Shown in pieces: positions 37,303 to 48,382 of a stretch of 64,000 nucleotides of DNA. The DNA is from Azadirachta indica (taxonomy: Eukaryota; Streptophyta; Magnoliopsida; Sapindales; Meliaceae). The position numbers and the translations under genes were made by a program. Positions within the stretch are counted from its first letter, which is position 1, and every line of letters starts with the position of its first letter. The notes below the pieces were generated by a model, which saw only the letters and a list, made by a program, of their open reading frames with translations, did no database searches and was not told the DNA's origin. The stretch lies in the NCBI GenBank assembly GCA_022749755.1, contig CM040443.1:1031191-1095190 (forward strand), given 5' to 3'.

Positions 37303-37951
37303 TGTAAAGAATAGATACTTCAAATTCTTGAGAACCTAAGTATCTGAGTAATCAAAGACCTAAGGACCCAAAAAGTTAAGGTAGAGTAGTTATCTTGATT
37401 TGAAGAGGACTTGATCCAGTATCCTAGTACCTGAGTACTTAAGGACTTAAGGACTTAAGTTGGAGTAGTCATCCTATCTTGAAGATGACCTGATCTGGTA
37501 TCCTAATACTTAAGAACTAAAGGACCTGAAGACCCAAAGAGTTAAGATAGAGTAGTCATCCTAACTTGAAGAGGTTTCCAAACCTACATGAATAAGGATA
37601 ACAAACCTACTTGAATTGGGATTTTTAGGAGCATTTTAAAAGCCCTGTATTCTATAGTTTTGAGGTTTAGGGAGAAGAGAAGGGGAAATTAAAAAGAGAT
37701 GATTCGAGAGTAAAGAGTCATCTTGTAAATATTCTATCTTCTACTTTTAATAATAGACCTTACATGTGTTTGCACTATGGATATAGGCAATTTTGCTGAA
37801 CAATGTAATTCTTATTTGTCTCTAATCTTGTTTATTATTTCTGTGTTTTGTCTTCATTATCCAGTCAGATGTAATAGTTTTTATTATATTGCAATATTGA
37901 TTCAATCATATCAGTGTTAGATCATTATTCTAAGGTTGGGTTTTTGCAACA
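37303..37951 (+). repeat. 3' LTR of the copia element
   Basis: Runs from TGTAAAGAATAGATAC to GCAACA (649 bp) and aligns throughout with the 5' LTR, including three ~80-87 bp internal units (GAGTAGT cores near 37384, 37463 and 37550). Many substitutions and small indels separate the two LTRs. Confidence 0.85.
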
Positions 37952-38339
37952 ATATATATTTATATGTTTATGTGCGTGTTAAGATTTAACTTGCCGCTGC
38001 CTAGCTTGGAATTTGTGATCGATTTATTTATAAATTTGCAATTGTTACTTTGTTCTTATTTTGAATTTATATTTAATAGATAATTAATTTATCATGCATT
38101 CCCATTGCTCAAGTGGCTTGTTATTGAAAGGAAATTAATATGATCTTGTTGGCTTGTGTTCTTTTCTAGTTATTATATATATATATATATAATTAGACTT
38201 GTTGCTGCCTAGCTTGGAATTTTCGGTTGATTTTTTGCCTAAATTTTCAATTGTTACTGTGTTCTTAAATTTATCTTTTACTTCTCCTCGTTTAAAAAAA
38301 AAAGGTTAATTGGAAGAGCAACAAAATTCTAGGAAAACA

Positions 38340-39034
38340 ATTAAAGTACAAGAGTTTTGAATTTTTTTTTCCTTTTTTATATATCAAAAAGAGAGAGAGA
38401 AAATCTTCTCTCTTGAATGAATATTTCAAGCATAGGTGCCTTAAGCCATCTTCAACTTTGTTGTTATGTCTTGGCTACAAGAGATATATGATTTAAAGTT
38501 AAGAGTATGAATATTTCAGCATCAACAAAATCACAACTGACTCACAGTATCACAACAAACAAGTTTGTTGTGATTCCTATTATCATGCATGCTTGTAAGT
38601 CGATTTTATATTGTGGTTGTATATTGCAATTCGTATGATTCTCTATTGATGCTGACTTATTTGCCTCTTCCTATAGCAAAATATGGTTAGTAAGGACTCG
38701 TGGATCTAAATGGAAGCTAATTTCATGGGCATGAAGTACGATATAAAGTGGAAAGATCCACACAGACGTAATAGGTTGGTTATGATTAATTGTATCACCA
38801 ACCTAGCAATTCAAAGGATCATAATGTTCGACGAAGAATTTACTTTGCAAGTTGTATAACCATAGGATAACAAGATGTTTGTGGTTGGTAATGATAAAGA
38901 TTTGTTGGACATTTAGAAAGTACACATCAAATGCAATTACAAAAGAATGAAGCTTCACTCCAAATTGCTTCCACTCACAATGAAACCACCAGTCAAGAGG
39001 ACCATGCTAATAAAGGAAAAACACTTCTACTCCC
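38340..39034. other. Unclassified region before the gap
   Basis: Contains GAGAGAGAGA and AT-rich sequence, then at 38683-38860 a stretch that reads as a protein fragment with one stop (KYDIKWKDPHRRNRLVMIN, then IMFDEEFTLQVV). The fragment looks coding in composition, but I do not recognise it. It ends at a stop near 38858. The sequence runs into the gap without a clear feature. Confidence 0.35.
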
Positions 39035-39134
39035 NNNNNNNNNNNNNNNNNNNNNNNNNNNNNNNNNNNNNNNNNNNNNNNNNNNNNNNNNNNNNNNNNN
39101 NNNNNNNNNNNNNNNNNNNNNNNNNNNNNNNNNN
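39035..39134. other. Assembly gap of exactly 100 N
   Basis: One hundred N in a row, the standard placeholder for a gap of unknown size. The right edge is already inside the 60-bp array, so the missing sequence probably contains more array. Confidence 0.98.
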
Positions 39135-40349
39135 TTTTTATGGAAAGCAAATATTTATAGAAATAATTATCATGCAAAGTTAATAATTATTTTATTTTTG
39201 AACAAGGAAGATATTCAGAGAAGCTATTATCATGGAAGGTTAATAATTATTTTATTTTTATGCAAGGTAAATAATTATTTGTAGAAGTAATTATCATGTA
39301 AAGTAAATAATTATTTTATTTTTATGGAAAGCGAAAATTTGTTGAAGTACTTATCAGATAAATTAATAATTATTTTTTTGAAGGAAAGCGAATATTTATA
39401 GAAGTAATTATCATATAAAGTAAATAATTATTTTATTTGTATACAATGCTAATATTTATAAAAGTAATTATCATTTAAAGTAAATAATTATTTTATTTTT
39501 ATGGAATCCACATATTTATAGAAGTAATTATCATGTAAAGTAAATAATTATTTTGTTTTTATGGAAGGCAAATATTTATAGAAGTAATTAGCATGCAAAG
39601 TTAATAATTATTTTATTTTTTTACAAAGAAGATATCCATAGGAGCTATTATCTTGGAAAGTTAATAATTATTTTATTTTTTATGCAAGGTAGATATTCAT
39701 AGTAGTAATTATCATGTAAAGTAAATAATTATTTTCCTTTTATGGAAAGCAATTATTCATACATAGCAATAATTATCATGTAAAGTAAATAATTATTTTA
39801 TTTTTCAGGAAAGCGAATATTTGTTGAAGTACTTATCAGATAAATTAATAATTATTTTTTTTTAAGGAAAGCGAATATTTATAGAAGTAATTATCATATA
39901 AAGTAAATACTTATTTTATTTGTATAGAATGCTAATATTTAAAGAAGTAATTATCTTGTAAAGTAAATAATTATTTCACTTTTGCCCAAAATAAATATTT
40001 ATAGAAGTAATTATCATGTGAAGTTAATAATTATTTTATTTTTATACAAAGAAGATATTTATAGAAGTTGTTATCATGTGAAGTTAATAATTATTTTATT
40101 TTTATGCGAGGTAGATATGTGTAGAAGTAATTATCATGTAAAGCGAATAGTTATTTTATTTTTTTATGTAAAATACATATGTTTAGAAGTAATTATGAAG
40201 TGAAGTAAATATTATTTTATTTTTCTGGAAAGTAAATATTTATGGAAGTAATTATAATTTAAAGTAAAAAATTATTTTATTTTTATGGAAAGCAAATATT
40301 TATAGAAATAATTATCATGTAAAGCACATTATTATTTTATTTTTATGGA

Positions 40350-40905
40350 AAGCAAATATTTATAGAAGTAATTATCTTGTAAAGTAAATAATTATTTTAT
40401 TTTTATGAATAATAAATAGTTATAGAAGTAATTATCATGTAAAGTAAATAATTATTTTATTTTCCTGGAAAGTAAATAATTATTTTAGTTTTATGGAAAG
40501 TAAATATTTATAGAAGTAATTATCATGTAAAGCAAATAATTATTTTATTTTTATGTAAAGCAAATATTTATAGAAATAATTATCATGCAAAGTTAATAAT
40601 TCTTTTATTTTTGTACGAAGAAGATATTCATAGAAGTTATTATGATGTGAAGTTAATAATTATTATATTTTTATGCGAGGTAGATATGTATAGAAGTAAT
40701 TATCATGAAAAATTAATAGTTATTTTATTTTTATGTAAAATACATATATTTAGAAGTAATTATGAAGTGACGTAAAAATTATTTTATTTTTCTGGAAAGT
40801 AAATATTTATAGAAGTAATTATTATAATTTAAAGTAAAAAATTATTTATTTTTATGGAAAGCAAATCTTTATAGAAATAATTATCATGTAAAGTAAATAA
40901 TTATT
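40350..40905 (+). repeat. Block duplication inside the array, copy 1
   Basis: About 555 bp (nine monomers) nearly identical to 42365-42900, offset 2015 bp. Matching irregularities include ATGAATAATAAATAGTTATA, a shortened unit CTGGAAAGTAAATAATTATT and GAAGTGACGTAAAAATTATT. This is far closer than typical monomer-to-monomer similarity. Confidence 0.85.
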
Positions 40906-42364
40906 TTATTTTGATGGAAAGCAAGTATTTATAGAAGGTAAATAATTAATTTATTTTATGCAAAGAAGATATTCACAGAAGTTATTATCATGTGAAGTTA
41001 ATAATTATTTTGTTTTTATGCGAGGTAGACATATGTTAAGGTAATTATCCTGTAAAGCAAATAAATATTTAATTTTGGTGGAAAGTAAATATTTATAGAT
41101 GTAATTATCACGTAAAGTAAATAATTATTTTATTTTTATGGATGATAAAATTTATAGAAGTAATTATCATGTAAAACAAATAATTATTTAATTTTTATGG
41201 AAAGCAAATATTTATAGACGTAATTATCATGTCAAGTAAATAATTATTTTATTTTTACGGATAATAAATATTTATAGAAGTAATTAACATGTAAAGTTAA
41301 TTATTATCTTATTTTTATGCAAAGAACATATTTATGGAATTTATTATCATGTAAAGTTAATAGTTTTTTTTTATTTTTGCACAAAGTACATATTTAGAGA
41401 AGTAATTATCGTGTAAAGTAAATAATTATTTTATTTTCCTGGAAAGTAAATATTTATAAAAGTAATTATCATTTAAAGTAAGTAATTTTTTTATTTTTAT
41501 GGAAATCAAATATTTATAGAAGTAATTATCGTGTAAAGTAAATAATTATTTTATTTTTATGGAAAGCAAATATTTATAGAAGTAATTATCGTGTAAAGCA
41601 AATAATTATTTTATTTTTATGGAAAGCAAATATTTGTAGAAGTAATGATCTTGTAAAGTAAATAATTATTTTACTTTTGCCGAAAATAAATATTTATAGA
41701 AGTAATTATCATGTAAAGTTAATAATTATTTTATTTTTATACAAAGAAGATATTTATAGAAGTTATTATCATGTGAAATTAATAATCATTTTCTTTTTAC
41801 ACGAGGTAGACATCTATAGAAGTAATTATCGGTAGACATCTATAAAAGTAATTATCATGTAAAGCAAATAAATATTTTATTTTTATGGCAATTAAATATT
41901 TATAAAAGAAATTATCATGTAAAGTAAATAATTGTTTTATTTTATGGAAAATAAATATTCATGGAAGTAATTATCATGCAAAGTTAATTATTATTTTATT
42001 TTTATACAAAGAAGATATTTGTAGAAGTTATTATCATGTAAAGTTAATAGTTTTTTATTTTTATGCAAAGTATATATTTATAGAAGTAATTATCATGTAA
42101 AGTAAATAATTATTTTATTTTTGTGGAAAACAATATTTATAGAGCGAATTATCATGGAAGGTAAATAATTAATTTATTTTATGCAAAGAAGATATTTACA
42201 GAAGTTATTATTATGTGAAGTTAATAATTATTTTGTTTTTATGCAAGATAGACATCTCTTAAGGTAATTATCCTGTAGAGCAAATAAATATTTAATTTTT
42301 GTGGAAAGTAAATATTTATAGATGTAATTATCATGTAAAGCAAATAATTATTTTATTTTATAGA

Positions 42365-42900
42365 AAGCAAATATTTATAGAAGTAATTATCTTGTAAAGT
42401 AAATAATTATTTTATTTTTATGAATAATAAATAGTTATAGAAGTAATTATCATGTAAAGTAAATAATTATTTTATTTTCCTGGAAAGTAAATAATTATTT
42501 TAGTTTTATGGAAAGTAAATATTTATAGAAGTAATTATCATGTAAAGCAAATAATTATTTTATTTTTATGTAAAGCAAATATTTATAGAAATAATTATCA
42601 TGCAAAGTTAATAATTCTTTTATTTTTGTACGAAGAAGATATTCATAGAAGTTATTATGATGTGAAGTTAATAATTATTATATTTTTATGCGAGGTAGAT
42701 ATGTATAGAAGTAATTATCATGAAAAATTAATAGTTATTTTATTTTTATGTAAAATACATATATTTAGAAGTAATTATGAAGTGACGTAAAAATTATTTT
42801 ATTTTTTCTGGAAAGTAAATATTTATAGAAGTAATTATAATTTAAAGTAAAAAATTATTTATTTTTATGGAAAGCAAATCTTTATAGAAATAATTATCAT
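42365..42900 (+). repeat. Block duplication inside the array, copy 2
   Basis: Partner of 40350-40905, differing only by a few bases and single small indels (one extra T near 42803 and the loss of an ATT around 42835). A different block (40948-41120 against 42171-42340) is duplicated at offset 1223, so at least two separate events shaped the array. Confidence 0.85.
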
Positions 42901-43712
42901 GTAAAGCACATAATTATTTTATTTTTATGGAAAGCAAATATTTATAGAAGTAATTTTGATGTAAAGTTAATAATTTCTTTTTTTATGCAAAGAAGATATT
43001 TATAGAAGTTATTATGATGTAAAGTTAATAATTATTTTATTTTTATGCATTTTAGATATTTATAGAGGTAATTATCATGTAAAGTAAATAATTATTTTAT
43101 TTTTCTGAAAAGCAAATATTTATAGAAGTAATTATCATGTAAACTAAATAATTATTTTGTTTTTGTAGAAAAAAAATATTTATAGAGGTAATTATCTTGT
43201 AAAGTAAATGATTATTTTATTTTTATGGAAAGCGAATATTTATGGAAGTATTTTTAATTATCATATAAAGCAAATAATTATTTTATTTCTATTGAAAGCA
43301 ATTATTTAAAGAAGTAGTTATGATGTAATGTAAATAATTATTTTATTTTTGTGGGAAGCAAATATTTGTAGAAGTAATTATCATGTAAAGTAAATAAGTT
43401 TTCATTTTTATGGAAAGCAAATATTTGTTGACGTTATTGTTATGTGAAGTTAATAATTATTTAATTTTTAAGCAATGGAGATATTTATTGAAGTAATTAT
43501 CGTGTAAAGTATATAATTATTGCTTTTTTATGGAAAGCGAATATTTATATAGGTATTTTTATGGAAAGCGAATATTTATAAAAGTAATTATCGTGTAAAG
43601 TAAATAATTATTTTATTTTTATGGAAACGAATATTTATAGAAGTAATTATCATATAAAGTAAAAAATTATTTTATTTTTATTGAAAGCAAATTTTTGTAG
43701 AAATAAATTTAA

Positions 43713-44194
43713 ATAAATATTGGCAGGTGGGCTTAGACGCTAATTTAAACTGATTTGAAATTGATTTATGTATGTTATGGCTACCGTTCCACCATCTCTG
43801 CCACTGTTCAACTGCCGCCTACTCCCATATCCCGTTGGTAGTGGGCCCCAACTTCATTACCATCGATACCATTGGACTCCAAATTTTATTTTTTTACTAG
43901 AAAAATTTTTGATAATCAAATAATTGATAATTTTTGTTGAAAATTTATAAGAAATAGACCTTAGAAAAGCTAAGTTTTGTTGCATCTCCTATATATTAAA
44001 TTTGTCTTATTAATAATTTTAGATAATTTTTAGTTAATTTATTAAATATTTAAACTAAATTAATTAATTTTTGTATTAATTACATTTGTAATAAATGAGC
44101 TAATTTATACAAATATTTAAATTTATAAATATTTTCAGACTAAATTAATTTAAATTTATAAATAGGAATTTATGAATGTGTTTTCACATGCAAC
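43713..44194. other. Unclassified sequence right of the array
   Basis: GC-richer at 43770-43880 (CCACCATCTCTGCCACTG), then AT-rich. No gene. It may be the outer part of the foldback element that follows. Confidence 0.4.
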
Positions 44195-44640
44195 TGTCAT
44201 ACCACCGTCGCCACCACTGGCATCACTGTCGACCACTATAAGCGATCGGCAACCGGCTCCGATCAATTTATTGTGTAATCATTAGACTCAAAATTTCTTA
44301 ATCTATATTATAGTATCGTTATTTTTTGAGAAGAGAACGATAGAACAAGGCCAAAAGTGGCTGCCGCTCCACAATATTAGTGACGCGTGGAGGTACATGG
44401 CCACCATAGTTCGATTAATCAACAGAAGTCGACTCTGGTGATGGTAGCAATGTGCTTTCACGATCGTGGCCACTTTTGACCTCCTTCCTTTGCTTTTTTC
44501 TTGAAAATATCAATACCAAGACATAGATAAAGAAATTTGAAATTTAATGTTACTTATGATAAGTTATTCGGAGCTAATTGTTGGTGATAGACGATAGTCG
44601 ACAGTGGTTTAACTGTTGCTGTTGACTACTGTTGATGAAA
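44195..44640. mobile_element. Foldback (inverted-repeat) element
   Basis: Arms at about 44195-44362 and 44463-44635 are inverted copies with many mismatches. ACTGTCGACCACTAT, GGCTCCGAT and GGCCAAAAGTGGC on the left match the complements of ATAGTCGACAGT, TTCGGAGCT and GGCCACTTTTGACC on the right. About 100 bp of centre separates them. It resembles the inner part of a degenerate MULE, but no target duplication or outer terminus could be fixed. Confidence 0.6.
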
Positions 44641-45802
44641 GGGGCAAAATCAATGAGGTGTTGACTTTAATGTGAAAGAGAGAGTTGTTGACTGGGTTTG
44701 ACTCTAATGAGAGAGTTTTTATATTATGTGGTCGTATATTCACCATTTTATCCTTAAAATTTGAAATTTTCTGTTAGGTCAACTAATAGATGGATGTAGT
44801 GGGGTATTTTTCAAAAATCAAGGGAGTGGGTAATTGAAGAAAATTTGATGGGGCAATCGAGATTTTTCTCATAATAATAATAAAAAAACTTAATATAATA
44901 ATAAAAAAAAAAAAAGAGTAAAATTAATATTCTTAATCTAAACTACTTTATAGACATACAAAGCCAACGTACCCATATCTTGTTATTATCACCCAATTTC
45001 ACTTTAGAATTACAATTATTACAAGTATTTCTATCAAATTTTAATTATTAATGTTCAAATACAAATATTTTATATAAATTATTGCATACAAATTGACATG
45101 ATATAAAAATATTAGTTAAATAAACATAAAAAATTAATATAATTAATAAAAATAAATAAATGTGGCCTCGTGATGATCATATAATAGTAACTTTAGCAAT
45201 ATTGAAGTTTAATTTATAATATTTTTATTAAGTGTTTAATTTAATTAAATAAATTAAATTCTTAATTTAATTAAATAAAAATGTTCACATTTTATTTGTC
45301 CACATTCAAGTTGAAGATTGTGCAAAATAAAATATAACATCTTATGTAATTTCATGCAATTGGAAGTCTCTAAAAGCCTTGAAAAGGATTATTTCTCTCT
45401 GCAAATTTTTGGATTCAAAATAGGAATTTTCTACTTTCTTTTCCATTTATATTTCTTATGTTCTTTCTTAAAATATCTAATCAAGTTTTATTAACTCTTT
45501 AGTCTCTTTTCAATTACTTATTGTTAAGATCAAACATCATATCGTGTTTTCTAATAAGAAATAATTTAAAAGAAGAAGAAGGAGAAACAAGAGATACAAT
45601 CAAAACTCATGATGAGAAATCTTAAGATTGGTATAAGAAATTTGGGGTTTAAGTGCCGCTCAACACTGCTCTCCGATTATAATGATTATAAAAAGAAAAA
45701 ATTTTAAAAAGAAAAAATTATTATGTTCTAAAAGAGAATTCAATTATTTGAAAATGCTAGATATCATGAAGACTCCATATCTGTTCTAGGATTTATTAAT
45801 TA
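44641..45802. other. Intergenic DNA, no gene seen
   Basis: AT-rich. The first 240 bases (to TTTCTCATAA near 44870) may be a transposon terminus continuing from the foldback. The remainder is low-complexity TTAATTAAAT sequence without coding signal. Confidence 0.45.
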
Positions 45803-46446
45803 GGGTAAAAGGTCTTTTTAGTCTCAAATTTTGGCTAATGATCCTTATTGGTCTATGTAATTTCGAAAATATTTAGTTTTAGCTTATTAAATAGTAAAAA
45901 TTATACCCCCATACAATAAGAATTATTTAATAAAAAATAATTGTAGAACCTCTAAAATTTAGTAAAAGTATGATATGTCTATCTAAAATATATAAATAAA
46001 ATAAATAATATTTTTATTTTATATCACATTAATATTATAATATTTATTAATATATTATAAATTTATTCATTTTTATTATTTTATTTATATTTTAATTATA
46101 TATACATATATTTTATATAAATTACACTATAATCATAAATATTTATCAATAAATGAATATTTATTTATGTTTTATTTTTATTTAATTTCTAATAATTACA
46201 AATATTTATTATCACAAAAAATTGCAATACAATTATTTTGTTAATGTATTATTAAAATTACATTATTATTTATTTTATTGAATTTTAGAGGTTTATTAGT
46301 TAGCTTTTTGTTATATAATTATTATTATTGTATAGGGGTATAATTGTTATTTTGTATTAAATAAGGACTGTTTAGAAAAAATTTGAGATTATTAAGACTA
46401 ATAGATAAAGATATTTGGCCAAACTAAAATGCTGTTACCCTGTAAA
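45803..46446. mobile_element. Small inverted-repeat element, MULE-like
   Basis: Arms of about 170 bp (45803-45975 and 46280-46440) are inverted: GGGTAAAAGGTCTTTTTAGT and ATACCCCCATACAATAA on the left, the complements of AGCATTTTAGTTTGGCC-type sequence and TTGTATAGGGGTATAATT on the right. TTATTAATTA (45793-45802) and TTATTAATCA (46447-46456) could be a 10-bp target duplication with one mismatch. No coding capacity. Confidence 0.6.
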
Positions 46447-46773
46447 TTATTAATCAAGAGAAAAGTTGCCTTCATGCGTGGACCAAATTAATACATTAAA
46501 ATTAAAATAAGTGAGCATGTAGTAGCAAGTAAAATTGGCTTCTCTGATAAATTATTATAGTTATATGATTCTCTTCATTAGAGTGTCAATTATATCAATG
46601 CAATGTGGTTCACAAGAACTCTGCTCAATGTTCTATGACACTTCATGTCCAAATGCTCTAAATATCATCTGAACTAGAATTCGGACTACTATTCTAAGAG
46701 AATGTAGAATGGTTGCATTCTTCATTTGCCTTCATTTTCATGATTGCTTTATTCAAGATTTTGATGTTCCATT

Positions 46774-47469
46774 TTGTTTTATGATTCTCCCATCATTGAT
46801 GATGAGAAGAACGCACTTCAAAATTTCAAATCACTCAGAGGATATGAAGTCATAGATAGTATCAAATCTCATCTTGAAGTAAGTTGTCCTGGAGTTGTTT
46901 CTTGCAATGATATTGTTGTTGTTGCTGCTCATGATGCTTTTGTTGCTGTAGGCAAACCATCATGGACTGTTAAGCTTGGAAGAAGAGATTCAACTGTGAC
47001 TTGACAATGCTTAGCTGAAAGCAGCTTGCCTAGCTTTATAGATAGCCTTGAAAGGCTTATTGCTTTATTTGCTAGCAAAGGCTTGAATGAATAAGACATG
47101 GTTGCCCTTTCAGAACCCTATACAATTGGCCAAGCACAATGTGTTACGTTTCGTGGTAGGTATATTTATGTTGTTTTATTTATAACGATCAAAGCGTTAT
47201 TGACGCTAGTTTTGCTAGCACACAAAGACATTTGTGTCCAGCTATCGGTGGTAATGCAAATCTTACACCATTTGATTTGGTTACGCCTATTTCATTTGAT
47301 AACAGTTATTTCAAGAACCTTATTTATAAAGAAAAAAGGTATTCTGCAATCAAACCAAGTACTCTTCAATGGTAGATCTACGGATTATATTGTTGACAAC
47401 TATAGCAAAAACCTATCTAAATTTATATCTGATTTTACATCTGCTATGATAAAGATAAGAGATATTTGA
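46774..47469 (+). pseudogene. Class III peroxidase pseudogene, 5' truncated
   Basis: Class III peroxidases are secreted haem enzymes that oxidise phenolics with hydrogen peroxide, for example in lignin formation. The fragment starts after the distal-His region, reading DEKNALQNFKSLRGYEVID and then CPGVVSCNDIVVVAAHDA, PSWTVKLGRRDS and SKGLN. The proximal-haem motif, normally GAHTIGQAQC, reads EPYTIGQAQC, so the axial His is Tyr. Defects: TGA at 47002-47004 in place of a Ser codon, TAA just before DMVALS at 47092-47094, an insertion near 47160-47190 that shifts frame, and a compensating shift near 47335. It then resumes with LQSNQVLFNGRSTD and ends MIKIRDI-stop at 47467. It resembles the lignin-forming anionic subgroup. 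The signal peptide and distal His are absent, and no introns interrupt the part present. Confidence 0.88.
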
Positions 47470-47599
47470 TAGAGTTTGAAATGAAAGAACTAACTCTAGT
47501 TTCATTAATAAGTCATATGTATCCAACAAGTTTGTTACAGAACCTATGTCTAAAGTTGTTGAAATGATAAAAAGAATAAGTCAAAATGATAAGTCGCTA

Positions 47600-47880
47600 A
47601 AATTAAGGAGATGATTAAATCTTCTATTATGCCTCCTTAAGATAGAGCTCGAGTGAAGTCCAATCTATTGACTTTGAGTTGCAGAAACTATTGGCGAGGA
47701 AGAGGCTCTGTGAGTGCATCAACTATTTGTTCTTTTGAGAAAATGTGAGCAATAGAGCACCAATTTGAACTTGGCCTCTGATAAAATGGAAATCAATGGC
47801 AACATGCTTCATTTGTGAATGAAAAACTAGATTTGAATATAAGTGAGTGGCCTTGATGTCATCATAATATATCATCAGAC
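47600..47880 (-). pseudogene. Antisense Ty1/copia RNase H fragment
   Basis: On the minus strand 47880 to 47700 reads KHVAIDFHFIRGQVQIGAL, then, after a small frame change, AHIFSKEQIVDALTEPLPR. This is the conserved end of copia RNase H (His-Ile-Glu-Asp-type block followed by the ADxLTKPL-type block). No LTR or other domain of this copy is seen. It abuts the 3' side of the peroxidase pseudogene, on the opposite strand. Confidence 0.75.
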
Positions 47881-47904
47881 ATGAGGGAAGCTAATATTTT
47901 CATT

Positions 47905-48382
47905 TTATTGTATGATTATGCTTGATTTATCCATCATTAACTTAGTATTATCTAGTTTGTTTTGAATGTTTATTTTTCTTTTAAGCATTTTTATTTTTAC
48001 TTTGTAGGTGTAGAGGTGTTTCGATAAAAAGACATCAAAGCAGAGTATAAGCACGCATCCATGAGCCTTTCCATTGATCTTGTGCAAAAGCAACAAAAAT
48101 GGACGTGTTGAGTATGTAGTACTAAAACAATCATAACTTCGTCTACACAACTCAGAATTGCTTGTTGCATTGGAAACCAGACATCTAGAGCTTTAAATTG
48201 ATATGTCATAAGTAGTAGCTGTGGTGTGCCTGAGCCATTAAGGCACGTGGCCGTGCCCTGCTCTTTACTCCTCTATGCAAACAAGAACAAGGAAGCATCA
48301 GGGGTGAGGTAGCAAGGGTGGCACGCCTACGCCACCAAGGCGCACAACCTGGCCATCGAGTTTGCCAGCTCTGAGTCCCTAC
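47905..48382. other. Probable upstream part of the gypsy LTR
   Basis: GC-richer than average between 48210 and 48380 (GGCACGTGGCCGTGCC, GCCACCAAGGCGCAC). Position and composition suggest that it is the U3 part of the LTR that follows, but alignment with the copy near 59 kb is weak here, so the LTR start is not fixed. Confidence 0.4.

Larger units (their letters stand above)
32623..37951 (+). mobile_element. Decayed Ty1/copia retrotransposon (Tnt1-like)
   Basis: A 5329-bp element with two LTRs, a primer-binding site, gag, protease, integrase before reverse transcriptase (the copia order), RNase H and a purine tract. Flanking 5-mers are GTATA and ATATA, a near-perfect target duplication within a TA-rich run. 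Every domain carries stops or frameshifts and the LTRs differ at many positions, so the insertion is old and inactive. The gag and integrase resemble the Tnt1/TNT 1-94 lineage. Confidence 0.9.
32260..38330. repeat. ~209-bp tandem repeat split by a copia insertion
   Basis: The phrase CTTGCTGCTGCCTAGCTTGGAATTT marks unit starts at 32408, 37990 and 38198 (37990 to 38198 is 208 bp). The phrase GATCAATTATTGT recurs at 32349 and 32558 (209 bp). Each unit ends in a TA- or TG-rich run. Partial units lie at about 32260-32407 and after 38198. The copia element at 32623-37951 sits inside the terminal TA/TG run of the second unit, so before insertion the array was about 3.5 contiguous units. Confidence 0.8.
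39135..43712 (+). repeat. Array of ~60-bp monomers, about 75 copies visible
   Basis: The monomer is about 60 bp and reads roughly ATGGAAAGCAAATATTTATA, GAAGTAATTATCATGTAAAG, TAAATAATTATTTTATTTTT. Copies keep the same register for 4.6 kb with substitutions, a few short indels and some units shortened or lengthened. Variants recur, for example GATATTCATAGAAGTTATTA and GCGAGGTAGATATGTATAGA, showing a subfamily structure. It starts at the gap and stops near AATAAATTTAAATAAATATT. No spacers and no coding role. The length is a minimum because of the gap. Confidence 0.95.

Noticed and set aside
39982..40203. Open frame of 73 codons with a 20-residue periodicity inside the 60-bp array
   Set aside because: The period is 60 bp, so a frame lacking stops in a few monomers repeats automatically. 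The consensus monomer contains TAA in that frame, and there is no other coding sign.
39135..43712. CRISPR-like regular repeats
   Set aside because: Monomers abut with no unique spacers, and the context is a plant nuclear genome. It is a tandem array.
46774..47469. Firm call of the peroxidase fragment as a processed retrocopy
   Set aside because: The lack of introns is suggestive, but some peroxidase genes have few introns, and neither a poly-A remnant nor a flanking duplication was seen.
47905..48209. Minus-strand open frames between the peroxidase and the gypsy LTR
   Set aside because: They overlap each other in different frames, lack domains and lie in probable LTR sequence.
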